Under the pieces are notes generated by a model, which was not told the DNA's origin, made no database searches, and saw nothing but the letters and a program-made list of their open reading frames with translations. Source: Taenia hydatigena (taxonomy: Eukaryota > Platyhelminthes > Cestoda > Cyclophyllidea > Taeniidae). Taken from it: a DNA stretch of 64,000 bases. Both the position numbers and the translations under genes were made by a program. Location: assembly GCA_036345935.2 (NCBI GenBank), contig JADWOT020000006.1:17706519-17770518 (forward strand), given 5' to 3'. The first letter of the stretch is position 1, and every line of letters starts with the position of its first letter. Of the stretch, positions 25,192 to 36,603 are shown one piece after another.

Positions 25192-25378
25192 TGTAGTGCT
25201 TTATCTGTTTGTGCTGCCGATTTCTGTCAAAGTGACAGAGGTGGCCATATTGCCCTAGCTGCGTGGGCTGGCCTCCGGGCCATGCCAGCAGTATATTTCC
25301 CTCTGTCCGGTGAATATATATATGTTCTACCCTGCCACTTTGCCTTCTTTTGCCTTAAGGGAGCCTCGGGACGCTACA
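25192..25378 (+). repeat. TRIM 3' LTR
   Basis: This is the right 187-bp repeat, offset by 716 bp from the left copy and identical to it except for three transitions. It ends GACGCTACA and is followed by GTCAA. Confidence 0.92.
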
Positions 25379-25383
25379 GTCAA

Positions 25384-26568
25384 CGTGCAAAGGAGCTAGA
25401 AGCTACTAATTTGGCCTGGAGACCCGTCCACCTGGTTGTAATTTAATGTTGGGCCCCCTCATCGTCCCGTTACCAAATCGAGGAGTTAAATGACCAGGTA
25501 GTGCATCAGGTTATTGTGTCGTCGGCAGCCATTGTGCATTGTAGGTTTGTATTCACGTGGCTAGTTTGTAACGCGTTACAGCGAAAGTTATGCAAATCTA
25601 TGCATTAGTAATGCTTTGCTATTTTGTTTACCTACGCTGAAGCATGAAATTGGGCTTGCTGCACGTCAGCCCTGTGGTGTTTGTGGCAGTAACTCTCCTG
25701 TTCTTCCGGTTACGTATTCCTCGCGGCAGGGGAGGCCCATGGGTCTACACAGTTACGTTTGTGATGCTTAGGCATTATTCCCTTGATTTTATGACATTGA
25801 TGGGGATTGTAATCTTCGAGGCTCCGCAAAAGGAAATTTCTGTGTAAAACTACATACGGTGTTTTGGTTGTGCATTTAAATCATGCCTTCCCATATTGCA
25901 ATATTTTATACATTTTAAAAATATTTTTTCGTGGCAGATAAGAAGAGCAAACTGCTTTACTTACTGCCCTGAATGCTCATGAAGATTCTGCAACCCTATA
26001 GACTTGGTAAAACCATTAATAGTTGATTTCATGGCTTCCTGCAGTGAGCTAAATTAACGATACTCACCGACGTTGGATATGGCCTCTACTCAACAAAATC
26101 GCCTGACATGCAGCAGGCGGTCCATGACCTCGTAGCCTAGTCTATAAACCACGCAATGTCTGCTGCTAACGTCCTAGCACTTTTTCATTGGAGCTCTAGA
26201 GCGAAATTAATAACCACAGGATTTGGTCCAAAAAATTCTCAAACTAGAAAAGGAATCACCTCACATCAGAAAATTTGTGTCACGCGCATGTGACGCTGGT
26301 AGCGGACGTGCCACGCGTGACACTGCATCGGGAACGATCCATGCAGATGGTACAACAAAAACTGCAATTAGGTTATCAAGAAGCCCCCAACCCCTCTTTA
26401 TAGCCAGACAGTTTCAAAACCTGAAAAAGTGAGAAGAGTTTTTGCTTTTAATCTGTTCGGTTAATCTTTGTCCTAAGGTAAGGTAGGAGGGTTACGAGGA
26501 GAGTGTGAAAGACTGCGCAACCATCGCACTAGATGCAGAGGAGTGCTGAGTATATATACATTTTAAAG
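25384..26568. other. Intergenic, RAB3IP 3' flank
   Basis: The stretch lies between the TRIM and the RAB3IP stop codon. A 67-codon plus-strand frame at 25644-25847 is hydrophobic but has no recognised family. One member of a short interspersed repeat lies at 26277-26325. Confidence 0.5.
26277..26325 (+). repeat. Short interspersed repeat, copy A
   Basis: The core CATGTGACGCTGGTAGCGG is shared, with changes, with copies near 30.1, 45.7 and 49.8 kb. It closely matches the 49.8-kb copy (CATGTGACGCTGGTAACG). The inverted half TCAC...GTGA gives it a palindromic centre. Confidence 0.5.
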
Positions 26569-29500
26569 TCACTCCATCCCAGGCAGTCCATAGCCAAGGC
26601 GCGAGAGAGCGATTGCCAACCGACGACGCTGTACATTCTCAAACTGATGGCGATGCATCGGCTCAGTGGGGGTGCCCGAGTCCACGGTGCGCGAAAGGGA
26701 AGCACGATTAGCAGGTGGTAGAGAATTGGAGGGAGAGCGGGTGATCGGGGTGGTGGGCGTGCCGGTCAGACCCCGACGAATGAGGCTGAGGTACTGAAAG
26801 AGATCAGCCACTGCAGCAATGCGTTGACGCGCCCACGATGAGATGTTGCAACACTCCACTGAAGTTGAACCGTCTTCGTTCACCACCTGCATCAAAAAGT
26901 TTTATTATGACCGTAGTCATTGGCGTTGGGGTGGAATGTTGGAAAAGTGAAGGGCGTAAGGATGATCAACCATTGGAGAATCAGTCGTAAGTCCGGTCGC
27001 CAAATGGAAAAAAGGCAGGCGGGGTGTTTCCCATCAACAAATGCAATTAACGCATGTATTGTAATTCAAATTCACGCACCACAGAGGTTTCACACAATCA
27101 GCTTGGATGATGCCATCTACACCACCGCCTAAAAGACAAGGGAATTCTTAGATTGATATCTCGGCGTAAAGTCCCGAAAGCAACTTGGAAGGTATTGTAA
27201 TCGAAAATGGAAAGAGAGGCAGGTGACTCCAGCATTCATGTTCAGAGGCTTCTACCTACCAAATGTCACATTGAAACGAGTTTTACCCCGAGAAAATGTC
27301 TTCCAAAAGTGGGTCCAACGTTAGGCCTAATTTCTGTGTGCCATTCGTCTGGAAGAATATATAAAGCAAAATTGAAGATGGGGAACACTGGCCTTGATAA
27401 TCTAGTGCTTGTATCATCGCCATTCATCTCTCGTGGATAGTTTGCATGTGCCTTATCATGGTTAATGGCATTCGAAAATACTGAGGATGACGTAAAGGTG
27501 AATGCATAATGTACACTAGCCTTCGTGTGTGTAACCTAGACGCCGCGATGGAGAAGCATGATTACGCATCTTAACACCGGCCTCCGTATCCAAGTGGTGC
27601 GATTAAACTGTGTAAAATCAAAGGCAGACTTCTTGGCATGCAAAGGATTCGAGAGGGTCATGCAATAAGTCGCAAGGCGCGTGAAGTTATGTGAGTTCAT
27701 TGGGGCGGTAGCTTATCATACAGTTGTGTAGCTTATGTCAATCGAATTCGAATCAGTACATTTAATGAGGCAATTAAAACACCGAATCCCTCACCAGGCG
27801 GTATGAAAAAAACACTTTTTAACAATCACACAAATTGGATAAAGCCAGTGACCGAATGCAACTGAACACTTAGATAAGATGATCAGGGCCTTTAAAAAAG
27901 TTAATTATTACCATTCGTGGGCAAGTAGCTTAAACCACATATATCAGTTTCAACAATCGAAGCCAACTTTCACTTTAGGCGGAAGAACTTAACAAAAATG
28001 AAACGCAGTATTTGCTGAAAATGGAAAAAAAGGTGAAACCAAACCAGAGTAAATGAATGGTCAGCTGAATGTGGGATGGAACACGGCATTACCAGCACAA
28101 CGTCAGTGATGATAAAACAGTGAAACCCCTTTGATTAAAAATGCGCACACCCCTCAGACCTCAGACGTTAAATGCCTCAGGGAAAATAAAAACTATCGCA
28201 AGATTCAAAACAGATAAATTTCATTCATATTTCCCTGCATGCTGTCCGGATCGAGAAACGAGTTCCAGATTTTGCAATGTTATAGGTTACAAATGGTCAC
28301 TTATTAAAAGCGGGGCATCTCCTCAAAAAGTACGCATGATTAAGGATCCTCGCAACTGCAATTGGACATAGTGAATAGAGAAGAGGAGGAGTGGGGCGAG
28401 AAGTAAGCCTCGTATCATATGCAACCCAATGGCAAAGCTTCAAAATGATGTGGTAAAACATCGCCCTACTCACTCCCATCAATCCGGCAGTTAGAGTTAA
28501 AGAGGTAGATTTTGGTGCTTTTAATTTAAGTTAAAACCAAGTATTCCCTTATCTAAATCCTGATACATTTAGATCAACCGACTTCTTCATCAAAGCAAGA
28601 ACAGTGGCGTGCATTACAAAGTCAATTGTAGAACAAATACAATGTCCACCACAATCGCCTCTGGGGTTGTTTGCAACCCCAAGAGACATTCATTTTTTCG
28701 AGTTTCTAGAAGTCCATTTTGTGGCTTCTGAGCAGCCTAGAATGTCGTGCCCTTGCTTAGTCACTCTTGTTTGTCCAATGTCAAATGCCCGCTTAAGGAG
28801 GATATTAAAGCACGATGTGCTTCAAGTATGCTAACAATTCCCATAGATCCAAGACCGCTCAAATAATATAAATTTGGGGAGAATAAAGCTGCTTCGGCGC
28901 ATCCCATCAGACGAATGGCTATTGCGTCCCCGCCGGCATATAAAGACTTCTATGTCGAAACCCTTGTCCCCTGATTACTTTGGCTGGGAACCTAGCAGAA
29001 TCCGAAGTCGCGCACATAAACATTAGCTTATAACAGTTGCAAGCATTTCTAATCACACTGCCGCCGATAACTTCCATAAATAGTTTGAAGATTGCTGGGT
29101 TCTGTCACATACCTCTAGCTTAAGACTAAATTTCACTGGTTCGCCGGGCACAAGGGGGCAAGTGGAGGTGTCGGCGGCGTCTGTATCGGTGGTGGGAGAG
29201 GAAGAGAAGAGGGAAGAGAGAGGTTCCATCTCCACCCCGAGACGACTGAGGGCTAGAGGCAGGACGGCGCAAAGGTGAGCGTCGGCAAAGTCCAATGCCG
29301 GTGCGATATCTTCGCGCACCAAGCGATGGAAGAAGGCTTGCTCCTTCAATGAGGACAGTGGTGACGGAAGTTGAGCAGGATGGGGGAGTCTGATATCTCC
29401 GGCGTCAGAAGTGCTGCGTGTGCGAAAGTCTCCAACTTTGGAAATACCATCAACAAAGGTGATGCTCACCCTGGGTTGTAGATTTAATTCACTTCCACTA

Positions 29501-32500
29501 CTGTTCTCTGGCCAGTTCAGACAGCACCCAGAGTTCACCCAGTCGACAAATTCCTGAAGTGTCGGAGAGTTGGGTAGTTAAATCACAAGTGTTGCTACTA
29601 CCACCCACGTTACCAGATCCACCCATTCACCATTAGTACAATCGTTTTTCAAGTAAGGGTGATTACCACATCGGTGGGTTGAACGAATGTTTATTTAATG
29701 CTGGAATGTACTTTAAGAAAAAACGCTGAGACTATATGGGAGTTTGGGATAGATGTGACCCTTTAAATAGCGTCTAGCCGGTAGGATGACTAACGCACAT
29801 GGTGTACGAGGAGGTGGTCGTTCAGGCGGTTGGCTCCAAACCTTTCTGTTGATGTGATATGGAAATATTGCCAAGTTGCCAAGAGCGCCAAGGGAAAATC
29901 TATTACCACATCTAAGATGTTTTATTGTTCTAATATGACTCGGAGCGTCATCAGCTTTTTTGAAGTAAAATAAAAACACCTTGCGCATACTTTGCTATGT
30001 GAACTTGAACAATCCGACCGCGACACAATTTGGCGCGGTCAGTAATCCACCATAGGTGTTGCATGCTTGTAAGGTCCAGTTCAGACAGGAAAGTCAGGGC
30101 GTCACATGTTTGTGACGCTGGCAGGCGAATGTAGTAAGTGGGCCACGCTGGCATTAAAATAATGTGTTGAGTTTCTAACGAAGAAATCTTGTGTTGAAAT
30201 TTAACTGACCATGTGATTAAAATCAGAATTTTAAAATCGTGTTACCATTGGGAACGCATCCAAAAAAAACATCACAAAACAACACAAGAAACATTGTGGT
30301 GAACGACGCGATTGTCTTTTTCAGAACTCTGCTGTGAATCTACCTTGTAACAGATGAAAATTTATGCTCATAACCAAGATCTAGTTGCTTTGCAAAGAGG
30401 AAATCAAATTCTGGCAAAGTAGCATAAGCGAGCACACGTAGAAGAGAAAAAAGGACAGACCAGAAGACAATGCTGGGAGTAACTGCATCTGAAAGTACTA
30501 CTAAACGTGATTCGACCCAGTTCGCATCCCCTCATAGGAAGTGCGCCTTCGAATCCGTCAAAGAGTGATCAGCGTGACCCCAGTGCAGCCACGATTTATC
30601 AAAAAAAAAACAACTTTAGGGCAATTTATGACGGGTTAATGAGTTAGTCCATAAAAAGCAGCTTTTATTATTCTATTGCCTCCCAACTCAGAAAAAGGTT
30701 ATGGCTATGTGATAAGGGTATCTAAGTTCACATTATCAATCATATTAAGGCAGCCTTGTGCCCATAAGACGAACAGGGAACTTTGTGTCAATAAACAAGC
30801 CAAGAAGAGCCGTCAATGTTTATATTACTGGAAAGGTCGTGCACTACAAATCTTTGTACGCCACTTACAACACAAAGATAGAAGAAAGAAACCAAATAAC
30901 GCCATTCAGTTTGATTTAGTTGGTAAAGGAACATACCGCTTTTCAGTCCGATCTACATAAATAGGGCGGTTAGATTACTGGACAGAGCACACAAGAGAGA
31001 TCGTAGATTCCAATTCCATGAGGTAAAGGAAGGCCTTCGTGGAATGCATCGGAAGCACGAATCAGCAGACTACTTGTCTTCATGTTTTGAACGATCAAAA
31101 CGTATCATAGATGCACCAATTTTTTTTAAATCAAAGACTGTTTTAAATAAGGGCCGTACAACGCAGTCCACACTGAAAGCAGCTGAAGGTGAGTGTGGAA
31201 GTGTGACATCCACCACGGGATGGAAATGAGAAAGTTCATATCACGTGGCGTCTAAAGCATCTGATTTTGTACTAGATGAGGCGTGGACTTTGTGAGACCC
31301 CGACGCACGTGAGTGGATCCAAAGTTAGGCGAAATGTGGACTCACCATAACCGAACAATCTGCATAGATAAAATCGTGAATCCTGTGGACATCGATTCCA
31401 CAGCGCCTTCTTCAACTTTGACTATTTCAGCCCTCTTTTTCGTTATAAAGAGGCGGCAAATACATAATAAGAGCTAATTATTAGCTTATGATAGATAACT
31501 GGCTACATCAAATCATGTCGCGAACAGATAGGTTGACTTTAAAACAATTAACTAATTGTTCAGGAGTTACTTCATTTCGCACTGCCCTAGTAGCAGATGA
31601 ACCGATCGAAAGGTAATGACAATTGGTGGTGGCAAATTATCCCTCAAGACGCCAATAGAGAACACTAAAGCCTTCCCTCTGTCATGCCGCTTGGTTTCTT
31701 AGTGAAATTATAAGCAATTTTGTATCTAGTGTACCAAACCGATCCCGTTGCAAACATCACCTATCGAATGTGTGATGCTGATTCCACCCATATCTATGAG
31801 CACTCAAATGTGAAGTGATTGTCACCACCAGCTTAGCAAAACTTCCGCAACGAATAGTAGGCCCGAAGAACAACCAAAAACAGCATCGTCACTTGCATGA
31901 GGATTATAGTTTAAGATAATAGCAAAAATCAACCAGTTGTGAAACTGAAGACCTTGATTCAGCTATTGAAAGCGAGAATACCTCAGAATGTATAAAAATA
32001 CAAGCATTTGAAATGAGCGCGGTTAAATGTATATAAAACTGAGGCACTTGGCGACGAAAGCACCATCAAGATAGCCGAGCACATCTGTGAAATGAGCTTT
32101 GGCAGCGGTAGACCCAGTCGGAGAGCGGAGCAGTAGATAAGCCAAGCAGGTAAATAAGCAAACTTTTGAACTTCTCTCAGTCGAGGGATAAAGACAAAAA
32201 GAATCACAGTAAGTATGCACTCACTGTTATTCGATTGAGAGTGAAAGGTAACCATTGGCACACATGAAATTCACATTGCCCAAAAGCTACTGTATGAGAG
32301 GGAGGTGCGGCCGGGATGTGACCTCAAAGCAGCCATACTCGCAAAGGTAACGTCCCAATTTCATTGAGGTATTCACCAAAGGAAGTCAGAGAATCTACTC
32401 GGCCGAATAATGAGCTCGACATTTGGTTTCTGTTACCGTCTCACGAAAATGAGCCAAAGGCAACACCCACTGCTAAAAGGGTGCATTCGATGGATAAATA

Positions 32501-35500
32501 TAACCCTCCAGCTGCTTCTTAAGTAATAGTACTAAAGCTTGCGGATCTAGCTATGATGCAATTAAGACAACGGCAACTGCACTAAATTTTTGCCAATAAT
32601 AGTTTCAGTGCAGCTAAGCAGAGCGGTTAGCCCTCGCTCGACGTCCATCCGTTAGGATTTGATGAATGCGGGTGACCTGAACCACGCAAGTCATGCGCAG
32701 AAATAGGTCAAGTTGGCGATTAGTTTCAGCATGCATAGAAAAAGGAATCCGCTCAGTTAATCTGAAGATTACGAAAGTGCGACCAATAATACACCTATGC
32801 ATGGGCCGATTTACATATAAACTGATGAAGGAAAAGACATTCATGCAAGAAAGCATAGAATTTCCAATCGCCAAAGTCACCTAAAACCACGGACCAATCG
32901 CATTTATCGCAAACAGAAAAAGGGAGAATAGAGGAACTACGACCCGAAGTAATGTATTCTTTAAATCATGAGGCGATAATGTGATAGCATATTCTGTCAT
33001 TATTATCAGACACCTTCAAAGCTCAACCTTCTTAAGGGCTTTAAAGCAGATGTACGTCTGCGAAATCCAAAAAAAGAATTTGAAAATGAAACGACAACGA
33101 GGTGATGAAGAGGCCCTGCTTCTATGCTAATTTGACCTCCTGGCAAGAGTAATTAACACGCCGAATTAATGAGTCAGATAACCAAGCACTAACTTGCAAC
33201 TCTTTGAGAAGGGTCATGTAAAATCAGACATCTTATGAGCATGCATTATAAAGTACAGATATCCAGCAGTACATCCAGTATAATGCTCTTTACTGTGCTC
33301 TATATCAAAGAGGGATGGAATCTGCTGGATCTGAATCAAGTTTGTCTGCTTTATAAACCGAGTTTAAACCGGTCATAAAGCTGCAGAAGCTACTCGCGAC
33401 ATTTGTTCCACAGCATCTGAAGAGGGTGGAGTGGCTAAACGTGCATCGCATTCAGGAAGACTTTCACTACGTGCCACTATTGACTCAAATAATTTAATAT
33501 TAAGATGTCAAGATTATGAAGCGAAATTGAATGCAAGGTACAATCATCTCCATCATTAAAAGAAATACTCAAGTTTCAGCCATTTGTTGAGTTATTTATT
33601 AATATAGCCAGCCCACAAATCTGGCTAAATCAAGAGCAACAGGGAATGATGAAGGCTTGGCAGAAATTATCTGTAACAAAAGTGTCACCCACATGCAGTT
33701 GTCAAAAGATGACGCAATTTTGCATCTCAGAGAAATTGATTAAGTAGGTCGGTATCTTGTTAAATCGCGCCACGTGATTACGTACAGAGGACTGATTTTA
33801 TTAGCATTGATAAAAACCTTGTTTAAATGCACTTGAAGTGCGGAAAATACTCCCGAATGGGAGCGCACACACATCAATGCAAAGCATCTGAGCATGCAGA
33901 AGAGGAACCAAAAGTGTATTTGGTGTGATAGCACGGAGGCCAAAAATGTAAGTTTGGCACGTCGTAAACGCGGCTACTCACACGCGCTCGAGAGCAAACA
34001 CGTCTTCACGGATTGTACCTTCGGTTTGACTAAATCCAATCTATTGAGAGCGAACTGAAGACTTTTTAGCGGACAACAAAAGCCATGGATTACACTTAGA
34101 GGGTAATCCCACTTGGGGAAGTGGTTTAAAATGAATTATGCAGATTTGAATCCATTTGAATCATTGCACGCGAAATAAGTTGACGGAAGGGGCTGCACAC
34201 AGCATGATTAACTGTCTGAGGGAGATGTAGGATGCCGCAGAGAAAAAGATCAATTGCTTCGATTTGAGATGGAAAAGAAAAGAGAATCATCCTCAAAGTC
34301 AATTAAGGTAACAAAAGTGGATCAGAACCGTGGAGGAAGGTGTTGAACGGTTATAATGGCAAAATGTCGAAAGGTAACTTTGAAATGAAGCACAGTGAAA
34401 GCAAAAATCGGTAAATCTAAAAACAAGGCAGTTGACAGAGGTCCAAGATCATTTTCTGACACTTATACAACTTTTATAAAAAAAGAACCAAACGCTTTGC
34501 AATGACGTTTCAGATGCGAACAACACGAAGGCTCTGAATACCCCTTGCTATAAACGAAAGGTAAAAATAACAAAAACGTTTGGAAACTAGCTCTCATATA
34601 AATCAAGGCATACGAACTGAGTGTATTCAGTAGGCCAAAAGCAGTATGGCCAATTGTCTGATGACGTTGCAAATTCAAGCTCGTTTGACGAATATATTCA
34701 CGGCTGGTGGTGATCCACATGGATAAGATTCAATTATAACAGGAAAGGGTGGAAGAGTGACTTTTAGTAGTAGCTCACTGAAGATGTCAATACCACTCCT
34801 GAATCTTCACATTCGTGACAGTCTTAAAACCAGCAATGTAAGCAGTGAAAGAGTTGTCAGGACGTAACTGTCACGAAGAAGAGGGTAGACCCTTGAAAAA
34901 AAGGCGTTATAAAATAACTAAGTGGAAGTCGTCAGAAACGTTGGTGCACACCAGTGAGAAGTCTTTTACCAATAGGGAAGCTGGTAAAAGTAAAATCACA
35001 CAGACGGCATTCATCTTGCTCCTGTCATCAACACAACCGAATATTTTTCTTGATACTTCGAACAAAAGCCAATACAAATGCTTTCGACAGCCCCTACTTT
35101 TACAGAGAGTTGTTAGATAACGAAAAAATGCGGAAACTCTTACTTGATGTGTGTAGCGGAGTTTTAATTAATAAGAACTCGCCTGGAAGTGGTCGTCACC
35201 CACGGTTTCAGCACAGGTAACACTGGAAGTAAGAGCCTCAAGGAGGTATCTGCGAGTGACAGGCTCCTGTGACGTTACATTAATGATAGAAGTGCTCAAG
35301 GTGGAGCTCCACCTACGCCGATCCACCTGTGAGGCGAGAGAGTTGGAGGAGTGAGGGAGATTGGGGGTGGGGTTGAGAAGAAAGCTAAGGCGTCGCAGAC
35401 GATTGCTCTTGCCCTTGTCATCGGCATCCAGTGTACTGGCTGACGGAACCACACCTGACATTGACCTGTAGCAGAATAGTACCAACCTCACCTTAAAGTC

Positions 35501-36602
35501 AGTTTCAGAGAGCAGAGAAGGCCTATAGCAAGACACTGAGTCGGTGCATATAACAAAAATCCAGTGTTTTGTTTCATACTCTGTACTAAGTTGACTTTTG
35601 ACCTAATAATGTTAACTAGATAGCGCATGGAGGCAAATTTTAAAGTGATTTACTAAACACTAGTTGCTAATCCGACTGTACAGGGCATTACGCAGTCAGC
35701 TGAGTCACTGAAGTCACAACACTTCATTAGAAGTTAACCTTCTGCTAATCCTAGCCTATTGAGCTGATTGGAATTTTTAAAAGTCCTTTTGTATGCAGGT
35801 GACAACTTGTACAATGCGATTGTAAAAATATAAACGAATCGCATGAAATGAGTAACTATTTAATTGAACTAAGGTACAAATGCTGATCTGCTAGAACAAA
35901 ATAAAAGGTGGCCAAAAACCTGAATAACAACAAAACTTAAACACTTGTTTGCAGTCAAGATGATTAAAGCTTACAGATAAGCACGTGATATTTGATTATG
36001 TTACCACAGTACTAATTATACTCGTGTAAGTAAAAAATGTTATCGCAAATTTGGTTAATGAAATAGCAACGCAGTAATGAATAAATAGTGGACTGGTATA
36101 ACACACTACTCAATGTAATTACCATTGAAAAACACGAAACTGTAAAGCCCAGAGAAAACATGGTTTTCTGGTCGACTGATGACATTGAGAGTCAATGATA
36201 ATGAAATACAGACTAACGTTTAACTGACCTACGCACCGCAAACAGGTCTGGCTTTTCCTCAACATGCAGCCGAAGAGCGTTTTTGAGGGCTTGTACCTCT
36301 TTTTTAAGAATCTAAAAATCAGAAAGGATCCGTTGTCCATCACACTAGCATAAAAAGAAAATTGAGTTTACTGACCAAATTTTCCTTTTCCACTTCTTTC
36401 GCACGCTTAACGGCAGCGTGTTCAGCGGCGTACGCATTTTGCGCCTAGTTGACGTTCAGTAAAAAAAAAAGAATACCATTTTATTTGCTTCTTCAAAAAG
36501 TGCAGCCTGTAACTCCATGCACTCCTTATTTAGCGAATCTATATATTGCTTAAGTTCAGTGTTTTCTTCAGTCAGGTTTTTCGATATGCTTTTGCCATCC
36601 AT
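26569..36602 (-). CDS. RAB3IP: Rab exchange factor Rabin8/RAB3IP (Sec2 domain)
   Basis: Rabin8-type proteins catalyse GDP-GTP exchange on Rab8-class GTPases in exocytic and ciliary traffic. Six exons join in frame to 451 residues (human about 476): 36602-36477, 36444-36376, 36311-36229, 35522-35204, 29553-29113 and 26886-26569. Residues 1-92 form the coiled coil with the conserved ALFEEANKM and ILKKEVQALKNAL. A Ser/Thr-rich linker follows (93-199). The C-terminal part has AFFHRLVREDIAPALDFA and SSWARQRIAAVADLFQYL, then a Pro/Ser/Thr-rich insertion and RRRLAIALSRLGYG before TGA. The start ATG lies one base after an AG acceptor. An upstream 5' UTR exon or a trans-spliced leader may precede it, so extra N-terminal coding sequence is not excluded. 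The paralogue name RAB3IL1 is equally possible. Confidence 0.9.
26887..29112 (-). other. RAB3IP intron 5 (about 2.2 kb)
   Basis: It lies between the exon ending FSLKLE and the last exon. I see only short non-conserved frames and no mobile element. Confidence 0.6.
29554..35203 (-). other. RAB3IP intron 4 (about 5.65 kb)
   Basis: This is the largest intron in the window. It contains copy B of the short interspersed repeat (30079-30130). Several short plus-strand frames (for example 30676-30960 and 34845-35120) lack any recognisable domain. No nested gene is supported. Confidence 0.6.
30079..30130 (+). repeat. Short interspersed repeat, copy B
   Basis: TCAGACAGGAAAGTCAGGGC followed by GTCACATGTTTGTGACGCTGG is present. 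The first half matches copy C (TCAGGCAGGAAAGTAGAGAC), and the second half shares the palindromic core with all copies. Confidence 0.5.
35523..36228 (-). other. RAB3IP intron 3 (706 bp)
   Basis: This AT-rich intron lies between the end of the Sec2 coiled coil (LFAVR) and the linker exon (PSLLSETDFK). Nothing else was seen. Confidence 0.6.
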
Positions 36603-36603
36603 C

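Larger units (their letters stand above)
24476..25378 (+). mobile_element. Terminal-repeat retrotransposon in miniature (TRIM)
   Basis: The element is 903 bp and has two direct terminal repeats of 187 bp, each beginning TGTAGTGC and ending in ACA. They differ by three transitions (24515/25231, 24608/25324 and 24659/25375). The internal part is about 529 bp and has no frame with retroviral protein similarity, so the element is non-autonomous. A primer-binding site starts one base after the left LTR, and a polypurine tract ends three bases before the right LTR. A 5-bp duplication GTCAA flanks it. TRIMs of this general architecture are known in taeniid tapeworms. Whether this is the same family needs a sequence comparison. 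The low LTR divergence implies a fairly recent insertion. Confidence 0.92.

Noticed and set aside
35466..35491. Apparent 26-nt GT-AG intron inside the RAB3IP linker exon
   Set aside because: Removing it shifts the frame into an early stop, while reading through keeps the exon open and in phase with the next exon.
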